A stretch of DNA of 64,000 nt from assembly GCF_018417535.1 (NCBI RefSeq), contig NZ_CP070977.1:1612001-1676000 (forward strand). The letters run 5' to 3'. Below, piece by piece: positions 10,478 to 18,477 of this stretch. A program made the translations under genes and the position numbers. Source of the stretch: Burkholderia pyrrocinia. GTDB lineage: Bacteria > Pseudomonadota > Gammaproteobacteria > Burkholderiales > Burkholderiaceae. Position 1 is the first letter of the stretch. Each line of letters starts with the position of its first letter. The notes under the pieces are model-generated. The model was not told the DNA's origin and searched no databases. It saw only the letters and a program-made list of their open reading frames with translations.

Positions 10478-12295
10478 ATGTGTGGCATCGTCGGCGCGGT
10501 CGCGCAACGGGACATCGTCCCGATTCTGATTGAAGGTTTGCGCCGCCTCGAATATCGCGGCTACGATTCATGCGGCGTCGCAACGGTCGTCAACGGCCAG
10601 GCGCGCCGCGAGCGCAGCGTGTCGCGCGTCGCCGATCTCGACGCGCACGTGCGCAGCGCCGGCCTGACCGGCAGCACCGGCATCGCGCATACGCGCTGGG
10701 CAACCCACGGTGCGCCGGCAACCTGCAATGCTCATCCGATCTTCTCGCGCGATGAAATCGCACTCGTGCACAACGGCATCATCGAGAACCACGAAACGTT
10801 GCGCAAGCAACTTTCAGACGAGCACTACGAATTCGACGGCCAGACCGACACCGAAGTCGTCGCCCACCTGATCCACAGCAAGTATCGCGGCGACCTGCTC
10901 GCTGCCGTGCGCGATGCAACGTCGCAGCTACACGGCGCCTACGCGATCGCGGTGTTCAGCAAACACGAGCCGCAGCGGCTGATCGGTGCGCGGGTCGGCT
11001 CACCGCTCGTCGTCGGCGTGAAGGACGGCGAATGCTTTCTCGCGTCCGACGCGCTCGCGCTCGCCGGCATCACCGACCGCTTCATCTTTCTCGAGGAGGG
11101 CGACATCGTCGAGTTGACGCCGGGCGGCGTGCGGGTGCTCGATCGCACCGGCGCGCCGGTCGAGCGCACGATACAGACCGTTTCCTCCGCGCAGGGCGTG
11201 GTCGAACTCGGGCCGTACCGGCACTTCATGCAGAAGGAGATTTTCGAGCAGCCGCAGGCCGTGGCTGCGACCATCCCGGATGCGGGGCTGTTCGATCCGG
11301 CGATATTCGGCCCGGACGCCGCACGGGCGTTCGAGCAGATCGACAACGTGCTGATTCTCGCGTGCGGCACGAGTCATTATTCCGGCCTGACCGCGCGCCG
11401 CTGGCTCGAAACGATCGCACGCGTGCCTGCGCAGGTCGAAATCGCGAGCGAATACCGTTACAGCGACGCGCTCGCCACGCCGAACACGCTGGTGGTGAGC
11501 GTGTCGCAATCCGGCGAGACCGCCGATACGCTCGCCGCGCTCAAGTACGCGCAGGCGCTCGGCCATATCGACACGCTGGCGATCTGCAACGTGCCGACCA
11601 GCGCGATGATGCGTCAGACCGGCCTGCGGTTCCTGACGCGGGCCGGCCCGGAAATCGGCGTCGCGTCGACCAAGGCATTCACGACGCAGCTCGTCGCGCT
11701 GTTCATCCTCGCCGTGACGCTCGGCCGGCTGCGCGGCTACGTCGACGACGCGCAACTCGCGCGTTACACGACGCAGTTGCGACGGCTGCCCGGTGCGCTC
11801 GAAGACGTGCTCGGGCTGGAGCCTCAAATCGAGCGCTGGGCGGCGGAATTCGCGCAGCACGAGAACGCGCTGTTTCTCGGGCGCGGGCTGCACTACCCGA
11901 TCGCGCTCGAAGGCGCGTTGAAGCTGAAGGAGATTTCGTATATCCACGCGGAAGCGTATCCCGCGGGTGAGCTGAAGCACGGGCCGCTGGCGCTCGTGAC
12001 CCACACGATGCCCGTCGCGACGATCGCGCCGAACGATGCGCTGCTCGAGAAGCTGAAGTCGAACATGCAGGAAGTGCGGGCGCGCGGCGGGCAGCTTTAC
12101 GTGTTCGCCGATGCCGATACGCGGATCGACAACAGTGACGGCGTGTCGGTGCTGCGGATGCCGGATTACTATGGGCTGTTGTCGCCGATCCTGCACGTGG
12201 TGCCGTTGCAACTGCTTGCGTATCACGCGGCGTGTTTGCGTGGCGCGGATATCGACAAGCCCAGGAACCTGGCGAAATCGGTGACGGTGGAGTGA
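10478..12295 (+). CDS. glmS: glutamine--fructose-6-phosphate aminotransferase (isomerising)
   Basis: 605 residues, the full family length. It makes glucosamine-6-phosphate from fructose-6-phosphate and glutamine. It starts MCGIVGAV, so after Met removal the N-terminal Cys nucleophile is exposed; [13 protein letters not shown] [12 protein letters not shown] follows at ~70. Two SIS sugar-isomerase domains are visible with CGTSHYSG and [11 protein letters not shown], and the C-terminus ends LAKSVTVE. The ATG at 10478 is chosen over an in-frame ATG at 10460 because Cys must be residue 2 and AAAGGAGA precedes it. It is probably a paralogue of the housekeeping glmS, dedicated to amino-sugar supply for the adjacent polysaccharide locus; that is inference from location. 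Confidence 0.95.
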   Translation: MCGIVGAVAQRDIVPILIEGLRRLEYRGYDSCGVATVVNGQARRERSVSRVADLDAHVRSAGLTGSTGIAHTRWATHGAPATCNAHPIFSRDEIALVHNGIIENHETLRKQLSDEHYEFDGQTDTEVVAHLIHSKYRGDLLAAVRDATSQLHGAYAIAVFSKHEPQRLIGARVGSPLVVGVKDGECFLASDALALAGITDRFIFLEEGDIVELTPGGVRVLDRTGAPVERTIQTVSSAQGVVELGPYRHFMQKEIFEQPQAVAATIPDAGLFDPAIFGPDAARAFEQIDNVLILACGTSHYSGLTARRWLETIARVPAQVEIASEYRYSDALATPNTLVVSVSQSGETADTLAALKYAQALGHIDTLAICNVPTSAMMRQTGLRFLTRAGPEIGVASTKAFTTQLVALFILAVTLGRLRGYVDDAQLARYTTQLRRLPGALEDVLGLEPQIERWAAEFAQHENALFLGRGLHYPIALEGALKLKEISYIHAEAYPAGELKHGPLALVTHTMPVATIAPNDALLEKLKSNMQEVRARGGQLYVFADADTRIDNSDGVSVLRMPDYYGLLSPILHVVPLQLLAYHAACLRGADIDKPRNLAKSVTVE

Positions 12296-12519
12296 TGGGC
12301 TCGAGTGACTCCGCGCGTAGATTGACGACTACATCGAAAATACCGGCAGACAATAATCTTTTGATTGACTGAAATGACGTGCTCGGCAATGGGATCGTGT
12401 GATGCGATGCGCCGCAGGACACCTCCTGCAAACGATCCTTCTTCGCGGCATGCCTAAAGCATCATCGGTGTTGTCGGCACGTTACCTGCGCCCTACCCGA
12501 ATTCCGAGGTAACGCAGGA

Positions 12520-13488
12520 TCAGCGTCCCGTACCGGCGGGCCCGGCCGCGGGCGGCTTGGACGTCCAGGTTGCGAGCGCGCGTGTGAGGTCGTCCGACAC
12601 GTAGTGGGGGCCATCGAACAGATAGGTCGAATAGCCGCCATAAGCCAATAGCTGCTTGCTCAACTCTTCGGCGCTGGCAGAACGGAATCCCCCATGCTCG
12701 GCTGGCCGGAAGGCTTCGGCGATGACCCGCACGCGTCGTTTGCCCAGGCGCGCAGCCAGTGCGTCGAGGTAGGCGCGCGCGACGTACGGCTCGCGGGCAT
12801 AGACACCGCAGCCGTCCTGGAAGAACACGCCTACGTCTGTCGGCAGCCACGATGCGAGCCAGTCTGCGAGCGCCTTTCCGCCGACATTGGTCTGGTCGTA
12901 GACACTCACCCACAGCGGACGAGGCAGTCGCTGCAGGATCTCGGCGAGCTTGGGCGCCTCCTGCCAGGTCGGATCGATTTCGACTGGAAAATAGTAGCCG
13001 GTGACATGCAGCGGGACCGGCACGCGCACCGCCTCCTCGGATAGATTCGCGAGCGTCGACAGGTGAGTACGTGCACGTTTTTCGTCCTGGTAGCCGGCCA
13101 GGCCCAGGATGACGTTCCTGGCCCACGGCTCACGACCGATGCGTTCCCAGTCGGGAAGGTTCGCCGCGGTACGGATGCGGGTCCCGGGGATATACGCGGT
13201 ATCGTCGACGACGACCCACTGGACCAACAGATCCCGCACGCCGAGCATCTGCCAGTTTCCGGCCGGACGCGTCGTCGCGCTGTCCAGTTGCCAGACGATT
13301 CCGCCGGCGTGAACGTCGTGCGCGGTCCAGCTGCACGCGGCCACCGCAAGCGATGCGCCGATGGCCGCGAGCGTCGCCACCCGCGGCGAATGCCGCGCGC
13401 CGGCGCGTCGGCGCAATCGGCCTGACCACCTGAACCGGCCCATGTGCTGTCGAATCTTGCGCAAAGCCGGTATGGCATACGCGGTCAT
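12520..13488 (-). CDS. glycosidase-like lipoprotein, probably DUF4434-type TIM barrel
   Basis: 322 residues from the ATG at 13488, preferred because GGGAG lies nine bases upstream; upstream ATGs at 13518/13521 lack one. After a basic leader there is a hydrophobic segment ending LAVAAC, a lipobox, so the protein should be an acylated envelope lipoprotein. The body reads like a TIM-barrel sugar hydrolase: GGIVWQLDS, WVVVDDTAYIP, VTGYYFPVEID, PLWVSVYDQTN, VGVFFQDGCGVY, RVRVIAEAFRP, with acidic residues at strand ends. DUF4434-type proteins accompany nfrAB in some genomes; that link is from memory and unverified. It is the last gene of a minus-strand set with the small exported protein and the deacetylase-like gene. 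A strong hairpin at 13543-13573 separates it from the latter. Confidence 0.75.
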   Translation of the reverse strand: MTAYAIPALRKIRQHMGRFRWSGRLRRRAGARHSPRVATLAAIGASLAVAACSWTAHDVHAGGIVWQLDSATTRPAGNWQMLGVRDLLVQWVVVDDTAYIPGTRIRTAANLPDWERIGREPWARNVILGLAGYQDEKRARTHLSTLANLSEEAVRVPVPLHVTGYYFPVEIDPTWQEAPKLAEILQRLPRPLWVSVYDQTNVGGKALADWLASWLPTDVGVFFQDGCGVYAREPYVARAYLDALAARLGKRRVRVIAEAFRPAEHGGFRSASAEELSKQLLAYGGYSTYLFDGPHYVSDDLTRALATWTSKPPAAGPAGTGR

Positions 13489-13542
13489 CGCTGGCTCCCC
13501 GGAAGCACGCTCGCGCATCATCGTAGCCGATCAAACGCAAGC

Positions 13543-13573
13543 GTGCGACCCGCATTTTCGATGCGGGTCGCAC
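13543..13573 (-). terminator. strong intercistronic hairpin (attenuator or processing site)
   Basis: A perfect 13-bp inverted repeat (GTGCGACCCGCAT at 13543-13555 with its complement at 13561-13573) and a 5-base loop lies between the deacetylase-like stop and the lipoprotein start. No long T-run follows on the minus strand, so it may reduce rather than stop read-through. Confidence 0.6.
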
Positions 13574-13594
13574 GAGGCTGCCGCCACGCTCGTC

Positions 13595-15238
13595 TCACTT
13601 GGCAGTCGTGCCGTCTACCCACTTGTAGCCGAGATTCGTAATGCCGGTGACCAGACTCTGGAAGTCCTGGTAGGCCGGCAATCCGAGATCGGGCTCAAGC
13701 CAGTACGGATGGAAGAAGAAGGACGCGAAACCGTCCCGCACCGCCAAACCATATTGAGCATTGGTGACGATTTGCTGCCATGTGTACGTGATACACGAGA
13801 ACGGGTCGATATTGCAGATGTTGTACTGGACACTGCCCAGGTTCTCCGGAATGATCCGCTGCCCGTAGTAATCGGAGTTGATGATGTACGGGAAGAACTG
13901 CCCGGCCGAAAAGTCCTGGTTGGGCGCCCCCGTTCCGAGTTGCGGCTTGGTCGCGGTGTAGTAGACGGCCCGCTGGAACGTCGTCGGGAACGTGAGGGCT
14001 GTGGCCGCCGCTGCCAACGGCGACACCTGGTACTGCGGCGCAGCCCAACCGACGATCTTGTAGCCGTTGGTCGTGAACTCGGCGATGCCCTCGGCCATTC
14101 TGCCTTCCGCCCATTGAATGGAGTCCTCATCGACGGGACGGTTCTGGACCGCATACCAGAACTCATAGTCGCTGCCGCTGACCGCAGTGAGAAGATTCGG
14201 CGTCGAATCGTACTGGTGCGTAAGGCCGTGCATCACGATCGAGCCGCCGCGCGCTATCGCGTAGTTCAGCGAACTCTTGAGGCCCGTCGCCTGCGCAAGA
14301 TGGATCGTCTCCGGGACGCCGCCGGTGTAATAGCCGTTCGGATCCGTATACACGGGAATGGTGGCCATCGTGAACGGGATCCTCTTCGAATACAGATAAT
14401 TCGTGAGCAATTTCATCGAACTCGTCGTTGTATACGCGTCGAGGTCCTCCAGACGGACGAGCGCACGGTGATTCACCGGTGCATTGGTCTGCAGAATGTC
14501 GTGCAGGATGTCGCATATCACCAGGTATCGATCCGTCGGGCCGATGTAGGAAAACGGCATATCCGCGAAATACCAGAACTTGCCCGAGCGCATGATGTAT
14601 GGCGTGGTCGCCCCATTCGTGCTGTTCTTGATGGTGACGAGCGCTTGCGCCTTGGTGGCATCGACGACCTGGGTCAGCCCGACATCCGGGTCCGCGTTGA
14701 TGGCGCCGGTTGAAGCGTTATACGCGTAGTACTTGACCATCGACAGGTTCTTGTACGTGACCGTGTCGTAGAAACCGGGGTTCGGATTGCTTGACGAAGG
14801 CGTCGCGTTCAACCCGGCAATGCCTTGAAAGCTGAACCCGAAGGTCTGGTTGAAGGTGTACGCCGTGTTCCATGCCAGCTGCCACAAGTTGTATTTGAAC
14901 CAGACCACGGTCTTCGTGGCGGTCATCACGTCGCTCATGAACGCCGTCGGAATCGGGTTGTTGTAGTAGTCGCCGATGTAGAACGTGACGTCGTGGTTCG
15001 CCACCATCCCGGACGTGTAGTTCTGTATCGGAACCAGGTCGACCGTCGCATTGAAATGGCCCAGCAGGTTCCTCAACATGATGCTGTACATCAGGCCAAG
15101 CTTCGAATACGGGTCGTTGGCCGGGTTGTCGTACAGCACGAGCGTATGTGCCGTGGTAGCCTGCGCGTGCGCCGTGCCCGGCAACGTCATTTGCGCGAGT
15201 CCGGCAAGCAGGGCTATGACAAGCAAGATCTTTTTCAT
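13595..15238 (-). CDS. exported DUF2334-type polysaccharide deacetylase-like protein
   Basis: 547 residues with a clear signal peptide (MKKILLVIALLAGLAQ to TAHAQA, cleavage near residue 26). The N-terminal half has a flavodoxin-like opening (HTLVLYDNPAND, then DVTFYIGDYYNN); the second half has RALVRLEDLDAYT, IPFTMATIPVY, SIVMHGLTHQY and WAAPQY, the layout of the DUF2334 branch of the NodB/carbohydrate esterase fold, with Asp (LEDLD) and His (HGLTH) where metal ligands would be. It may deacetylate an exopolysaccharide in the periplasm or outside. GGGAGA precedes the ATG. It lies 12 bp after the small exported protein gene and is almost surely in one transcript with it. Confidence 0.8.
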   Translation of the reverse strand: MKKILLVIALLAGLAQMTLPGTAHAQATTAHTLVLYDNPANDPYSKLGLMYSIMLRNLLGHFNATVDLVPIQNYTSGMVANHDVTFYIGDYYNNPIPTAFMSDVMTATKTVVWFKYNLWQLAWNTAYTFNQTFGFSFQGIAGLNATPSSSNPNPGFYDTVTYKNLSMVKYYAYNASTGAINADPDVGLTQVVDATKAQALVTIKNSTNGATTPYIMRSGKFWYFADMPFSYIGPTDRYLVICDILHDILQTNAPVNHRALVRLEDLDAYTTTSSMKLLTNYLYSKRIPFTMATIPVYTDPNGYYTGGVPETIHLAQATGLKSSLNYAIARGGSIVMHGLTHQYDSTPNLLTAVSGSDYEFWYAVQNRPVDEDSIQWAEGRMAEGIAEFTTNGYKIVGWAAPQYQVSPLAAAATALTFPTTFQRAVYYTATKPQLGTGAPNQDFSAGQFFPYIINSDYYGQRIIPENLGSVQYNICNIDPFSCITYTWQQIVTNAQYGLAVRDGFASFFFHPYWLEPDLGLPAYQDFQSLVTGITNLGYKWVDGTTAK

Positions 15239-15250
15239 GACCGTTTCTCC

Positions 15251-15547
15251 CTAGTCACGTTGCACGTTGCCACCGGCTTTCTTGACGGATTTCAAGTTGA
15301 ACTTGGGGCGCCCCGTCTCCTTGTATGCCTTCTCCCAATCCTCGTCGGACATGCCCGGCTTCACGTTGACCTGAGCAGAGCCGTTCGGCAACGGAGGTGG
15401 TTTGATCTTTACGGCAGATGAATTGCTTTTCTCCTGCGTATTCGCATCCTGAGCAGCGACGCCGAATACGAGTACTGAAATTAATGTGACGAGTGATCCG
15501 ACGACGCTCAGCCCACGCCTAAAAGATTGATCGTGACGAGAAGCCAT
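15251..15547 (-). CDS. small exported protein of unknown function
   Basis: 98 residues from the ATG at 15547, chosen because AAAGG lies at good distance before it; an in-frame ATG at 15556 abuts that motif. A hydrophobic signal segment (VVGSLVTLISVLVFGVAAQ) is followed by a polar, Pro/Lys-rich mature part (KIKPPPLPNG, then MSDEDWEKAYKETGRPKF). I do not recognise the family. Its tight 12-bp spacing to the deacetylase-like gene suggests it serves as a partner or is exported with it. Confidence 0.7.
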   Translation of the reverse strand: MASRHDQSFRRGLSVVGSLVTLISVLVFGVAAQDANTQEKSNSSAVKIKPPPLPNGSAQVNVKPGMSDEDWEKAYKETGRPKFNLKSVKKAGGNVQRD

Positions 15548-15556
15548 GATTTTCAT

Positions 15557-16362
15557 CCTTTGATATGCAAATTAAGCCCATCTCATAAACGAAACGAGCA
15601 CGGCAATATGCCATGCAGAATCGGGGTGTTATGTCGTTATTTTTTATGCGTGCTTGCTGCCAGCAGAAAATCCGGGATCGGATAGTTTTGTTTTCAAGCT
15701 AAAAACGTACCATCCGTCGCAAATGGGCACAGGGCAAAGGCATCGAAATTGACGCGCCAGGCGATCCGGATTTGTTTCAAAAAAACGTTTCACGCGTGCA
15801 ACACGGCCGGCGTCACGTGCTGTCGTCCGGAAAACGAGTGAAATCCGTTCGGATGATTCAGGAAAATCCAGTTCGTCGGTGCGCCACCCGGAAATCGCCC
15901 CGGATGACTCGTCCATGGAACGGCAACCGGCGAACCGGGTTTCCTGGTTCAAAGAGGATCTTTCCGGTCGGTGCCCGCGGGAATCGCGAGACGAACTCCC
16001 GGCAACGGCAGCCCTGGACCTGTATCAGGTCTGAAAAGTTACCTTTCATCAGATCAAGTGACCAGGCGTTTCAGCACTGAAACATTTGGCTCGGTTTCGT
16101 GGGGCCGATCGCGTGCGGCGCGCCGCGGCGCCCTGAAGGTCAAGGGTGGCACAGCAATGGCGCATGATTTGCTTGATGGGCTGTGTATCGAGACGATGGT
16201 GCCCGGGGAGCACGGCGAAAAAGCGAGATCGAGCGGCTGCAAGCGTCGATGGTGCGGGGTTCATCCGTGCTGGAGACAGCGGTAGGCAAGCGAACAACCC
16301 GCTTTCAAAAGTCGTCCACTGAACACGTTGCATTTTTAAGGATGTTACGCGATCGCATCGGG
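15557..16362. other. intergenic region upstream of the nfrB-like gene, no gene recognised
   Basis: About 800 bp between the divergent small exported protein gene and the nfrB-like leader. It is AT-richer (15560-15900) than the flanks. Short frames exist on both strands but none has both a ribosome-binding site and protein-like composition. It should contain divergent promoters for the two transcription units. Confidence 0.5.
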
Positions 16363-16497
16363 AAGGCTCCGGGTCTGACCGAGCCTTTTACGAGCGAATA
16401 CAGTTTCCGTGGCGCAAGCCACGGAGTGGAAGTGACGGGGTCGACGAGGATGGAGAAACATATTCGTCCAGCGTCGGTATGAGGGAGACGCGTCTCC
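16363..16497 (+). promoter_or_regulatory. structured 5' leader of the nfrB-like gene (three hairpins)
   Basis: Three inverted repeats stand in the 155 bp before the nfrB-like start. The first is AAGGCTC (16363-16369) with GAGCCTT (16381-16387) followed by TTA, a weak terminator form. The second is an 8-bp stem with a GCAA tetraloop (16406-16425). The third is a perfect 14-bp palindrome, GGAGACGCGTCTCC (16484-16497), about 20 bp before the ATG. This could be an attenuator, an operator or a riboregulator. The GEMM c-di-GMP riboswitch core was not recognised. Confidence 0.5.
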
Positions 16498-16518
16498 ATA
16501 AGAGAAAATCGCGGAAAA

Positions 16519-18477
16519 ATGATGGAAAATACAATATGGATTGCATATTTATATGCATTCGACATTATTGCCATTGTGACCGCAATCGTCATCTTGGTAA
16601 GCACGCTGGATGACCTTACGTTGGACGTCTATTATTGGTCAGGCGAGATCGGGCGAATTCTGCGTCACGAAAAATCGCAGACTATCGATATCGCGATGCT
16701 GCGCGCGCAGGAAGAGCGCCATCTGGCGCTGATGGTGCCGGCCTGGAAGGAATATGACGTGATCGCCAAAATGATTGAAAACACATTGGCGACCCTCGAG
16801 TACGAGCGATATGTCATCTTCGTCGGAACCTATCACAACGACGCCGAAACCACGGCAGAGGTCGAACGGATGGTCCGCCGGTATCCAGGCCGGGTGACGC
16901 GCGTGACGGTCATGAACGACGGGCCGACCTGCAAGGCGGACTGCCTGAACTGGATCGTCGAAGCCATTCTGCGCTACGAAGCGACGCATCGTATTCAGTT
17001 CGCGGGCGTCGTGATGCACGACTGCGAAGATGTCATTCATCCAGTCGAACTCAAATACCTCAGCCATGCCATTGCCGACAGCGACCTGGTCCAGCTTCCG
17101 GTTCTGTCGTTGCCGCGGAAATGGAACGAGTTCGTGGCCGGATGCTATATGGACGATTTCAGCGAGACGCACCAGAAGGACATGCCGGCGCGAGCCCGCC
17201 TGACCGGCATCGTCCCGGGTGCGGGCGTTGCGTCTTGCTACAGCAGGCGCGCCATCGAAGCGGCAATGAAGGAACGCGACGGCTGTCCGTTCAACACCAG
17301 TTCGCTGACCGAGGACTATGACTTCAGCTTTCGGTTGAGGGATCTGGGCATGAAGGAAACCTTTGCCCGCTTTCCGCTTTCGAATATCGCACAAGATGCG
17401 GGAGCCGAGCGTGCAAATGGCGGCACCAATCAAAACCTGCTGGCCACGCGCGAGTATTTTCCAAAGACATTTCGCACCGCCTATCGGCAGCGTGCACGCT
17501 GGATCCTCGGCATCTCCTTTCAGGGCTGGGAGCAACTCGGCTGGAAAGGCGATTTCCTCACCCGCTACATGTTCTTCCACGACCGCAAGGGTATCGTTAC
17601 GTCGCTTTTTTCGGTGATTGCCTATGGTGTCCTGATCAACTTCGTCACGATTGCCGCCCTTCATAAATTCGGTCATGTTGCCCCCGTCAGCGCCTCGCTC
17701 GTCATGGTGGGCGACTGGATCAATCCGCTGCTCTGGGTGAACACCGTCATGCTGCTTGCTCGCGCCGGGCAGCGCTACTACTTTGTCAGCAAGCTGAATG
17801 GTCCGGTCCAGGGGCTGCTGTCAATTCCGCGGATGCTCGTCAACAACCTGATCAATTTCTATGCGGTATGTCGCGCGTGGCGCATCTATATCGGCCACCT
17901 GACAAACGGCAAGCCGATCGCCTGGGACAAGACCAGCCATACCTACCTGTCCAACGAAGCGCTTGGCAAAGCACGCCGCAAGGTTGGCGAGATCCTGGTC
18001 GGTTGGGGCGTGGTCACACCAGGGCAATTGCAGGAAAGCCTCGAGAAGCAACTGACATGCGGCAAACGGCTGGGCGAACTGTTGGTCGAAGATAGCGCGA
18101 TATCCACCGAATCGCTGGCGGATGCGCTCGCCGAGCAAGCGGATCTCCCCCGCGTGAGCCTGGGCAATGTGGCGGTCGGCCACTTCGCGTACTCGCTGGC
18201 ATTCGAGCTGCAGTACGCGTATCGGGCCGTCCCGTTTTCGACTGCGGACGACGGCACGCTGAACGTTGCGGTCGGGCGGCCACTCACGAAAGACGAACAG
18301 GACATCGTGCGGCGCGGCGCCAAAACGAACGTCGCCTATTTCATTGCCTGCGATATGGAGATTGCAGCCGAACTCGCTCGACACTCGCGCTTTGTCGAGC
18401 TCGCACGAGTCCGCGGCGGCGATGAAGCAACGCCGCAGGCATCCGTAGCGATAAAGCCGTTGGGAGAACAAGCATGA
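16519..18477 (+). CDS. NfrB-like membrane glycosyltransferase with C-terminal MshEN (c-di-GMP-binding) domain
   Basis: 652 residues. An N-terminal membrane helix (~8-30) leads into a GT2 domain with HDCED at residues 167-171 (DxD-like metal site), TED at 264-266 (catalytic base region) and QRARW at 324-328 (acceptor/product motif), then further membrane helices (~360-440). Residues ~488-511 and 517-540 are two tandem 24-residue repeats (KVGEILVGWGVV... and RLGELLVEDSAI..., each ending in L..Q) separated by five residues, as in MshEN domains. E. coli NfrB has the same GT2-plus-MshEN plan and is switched on by c-di-GMP. The expected role is polymerising and moving a glycan, probably ManNAc-containing given wecB, across the inner membrane. 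Its stop overlaps the nfrA-like start by ATGA. The ribosome-binding site is weak; translation may depend on the structured leader. Confidence 0.88.
   Translation: MMENTIWIAYLYAFDIIAIVTAIVILVSTLDDLTLDVYYWSGEIGRILRHEKSQTIDIAMLRAQEERHLALMVPAWKEYDVIAKMIENTLATLEYERYVIFVGTYHNDAETTAEVERMVRRYPGRVTRVTVMNDGPTCKADCLNWIVEAILRYEATHRIQFAGVVMHDCEDVIHPVELKYLSHAIADSDLVQLPVLSLPRKWNEFVAGCYMDDFSETHQKDMPARARLTGIVPGAGVASCYSRRAIEAAMKERDGCPFNTSSLTEDYDFSFRLRDLGMKETFARFPLSNIAQDAGAERANGGTNQNLLATREYFPKTFRTAYRQRARWILGISFQGWEQLGWKGDFLTRYMFFHDRKGIVTSLFSVIAYGVLINFVTIAALHKFGHVAPVSASLVMVGDWINPLLWVNTVMLLARAGQRYYFVSKLNGPVQGLLSIPRMLVNNLINFYAVCRAWRIYIGHLTNGKPIAWDKTSHTYLSNEALGKARRKVGEILVGWGVVTPGQLQESLEKQLTCGKRLGELLVEDSAISTESLADALAEQADLPRVSLGNVAVGHFAYSLAFELQYAYRAVPFSTADDGTLNVAVGRPLTKDEQDIVRRGAKTNVAYFIACDMEIAAELARHSRFVELARVRGGDEATPQASVAIKPLGEQA

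Noticed and set aside
16363..16497. GEMM c-di-GMP riboswitch before nfrB-like gene
   Set aside because: The conserved core sequence and tetraloop-receptor arrangement were not found; only generic hairpins are present.
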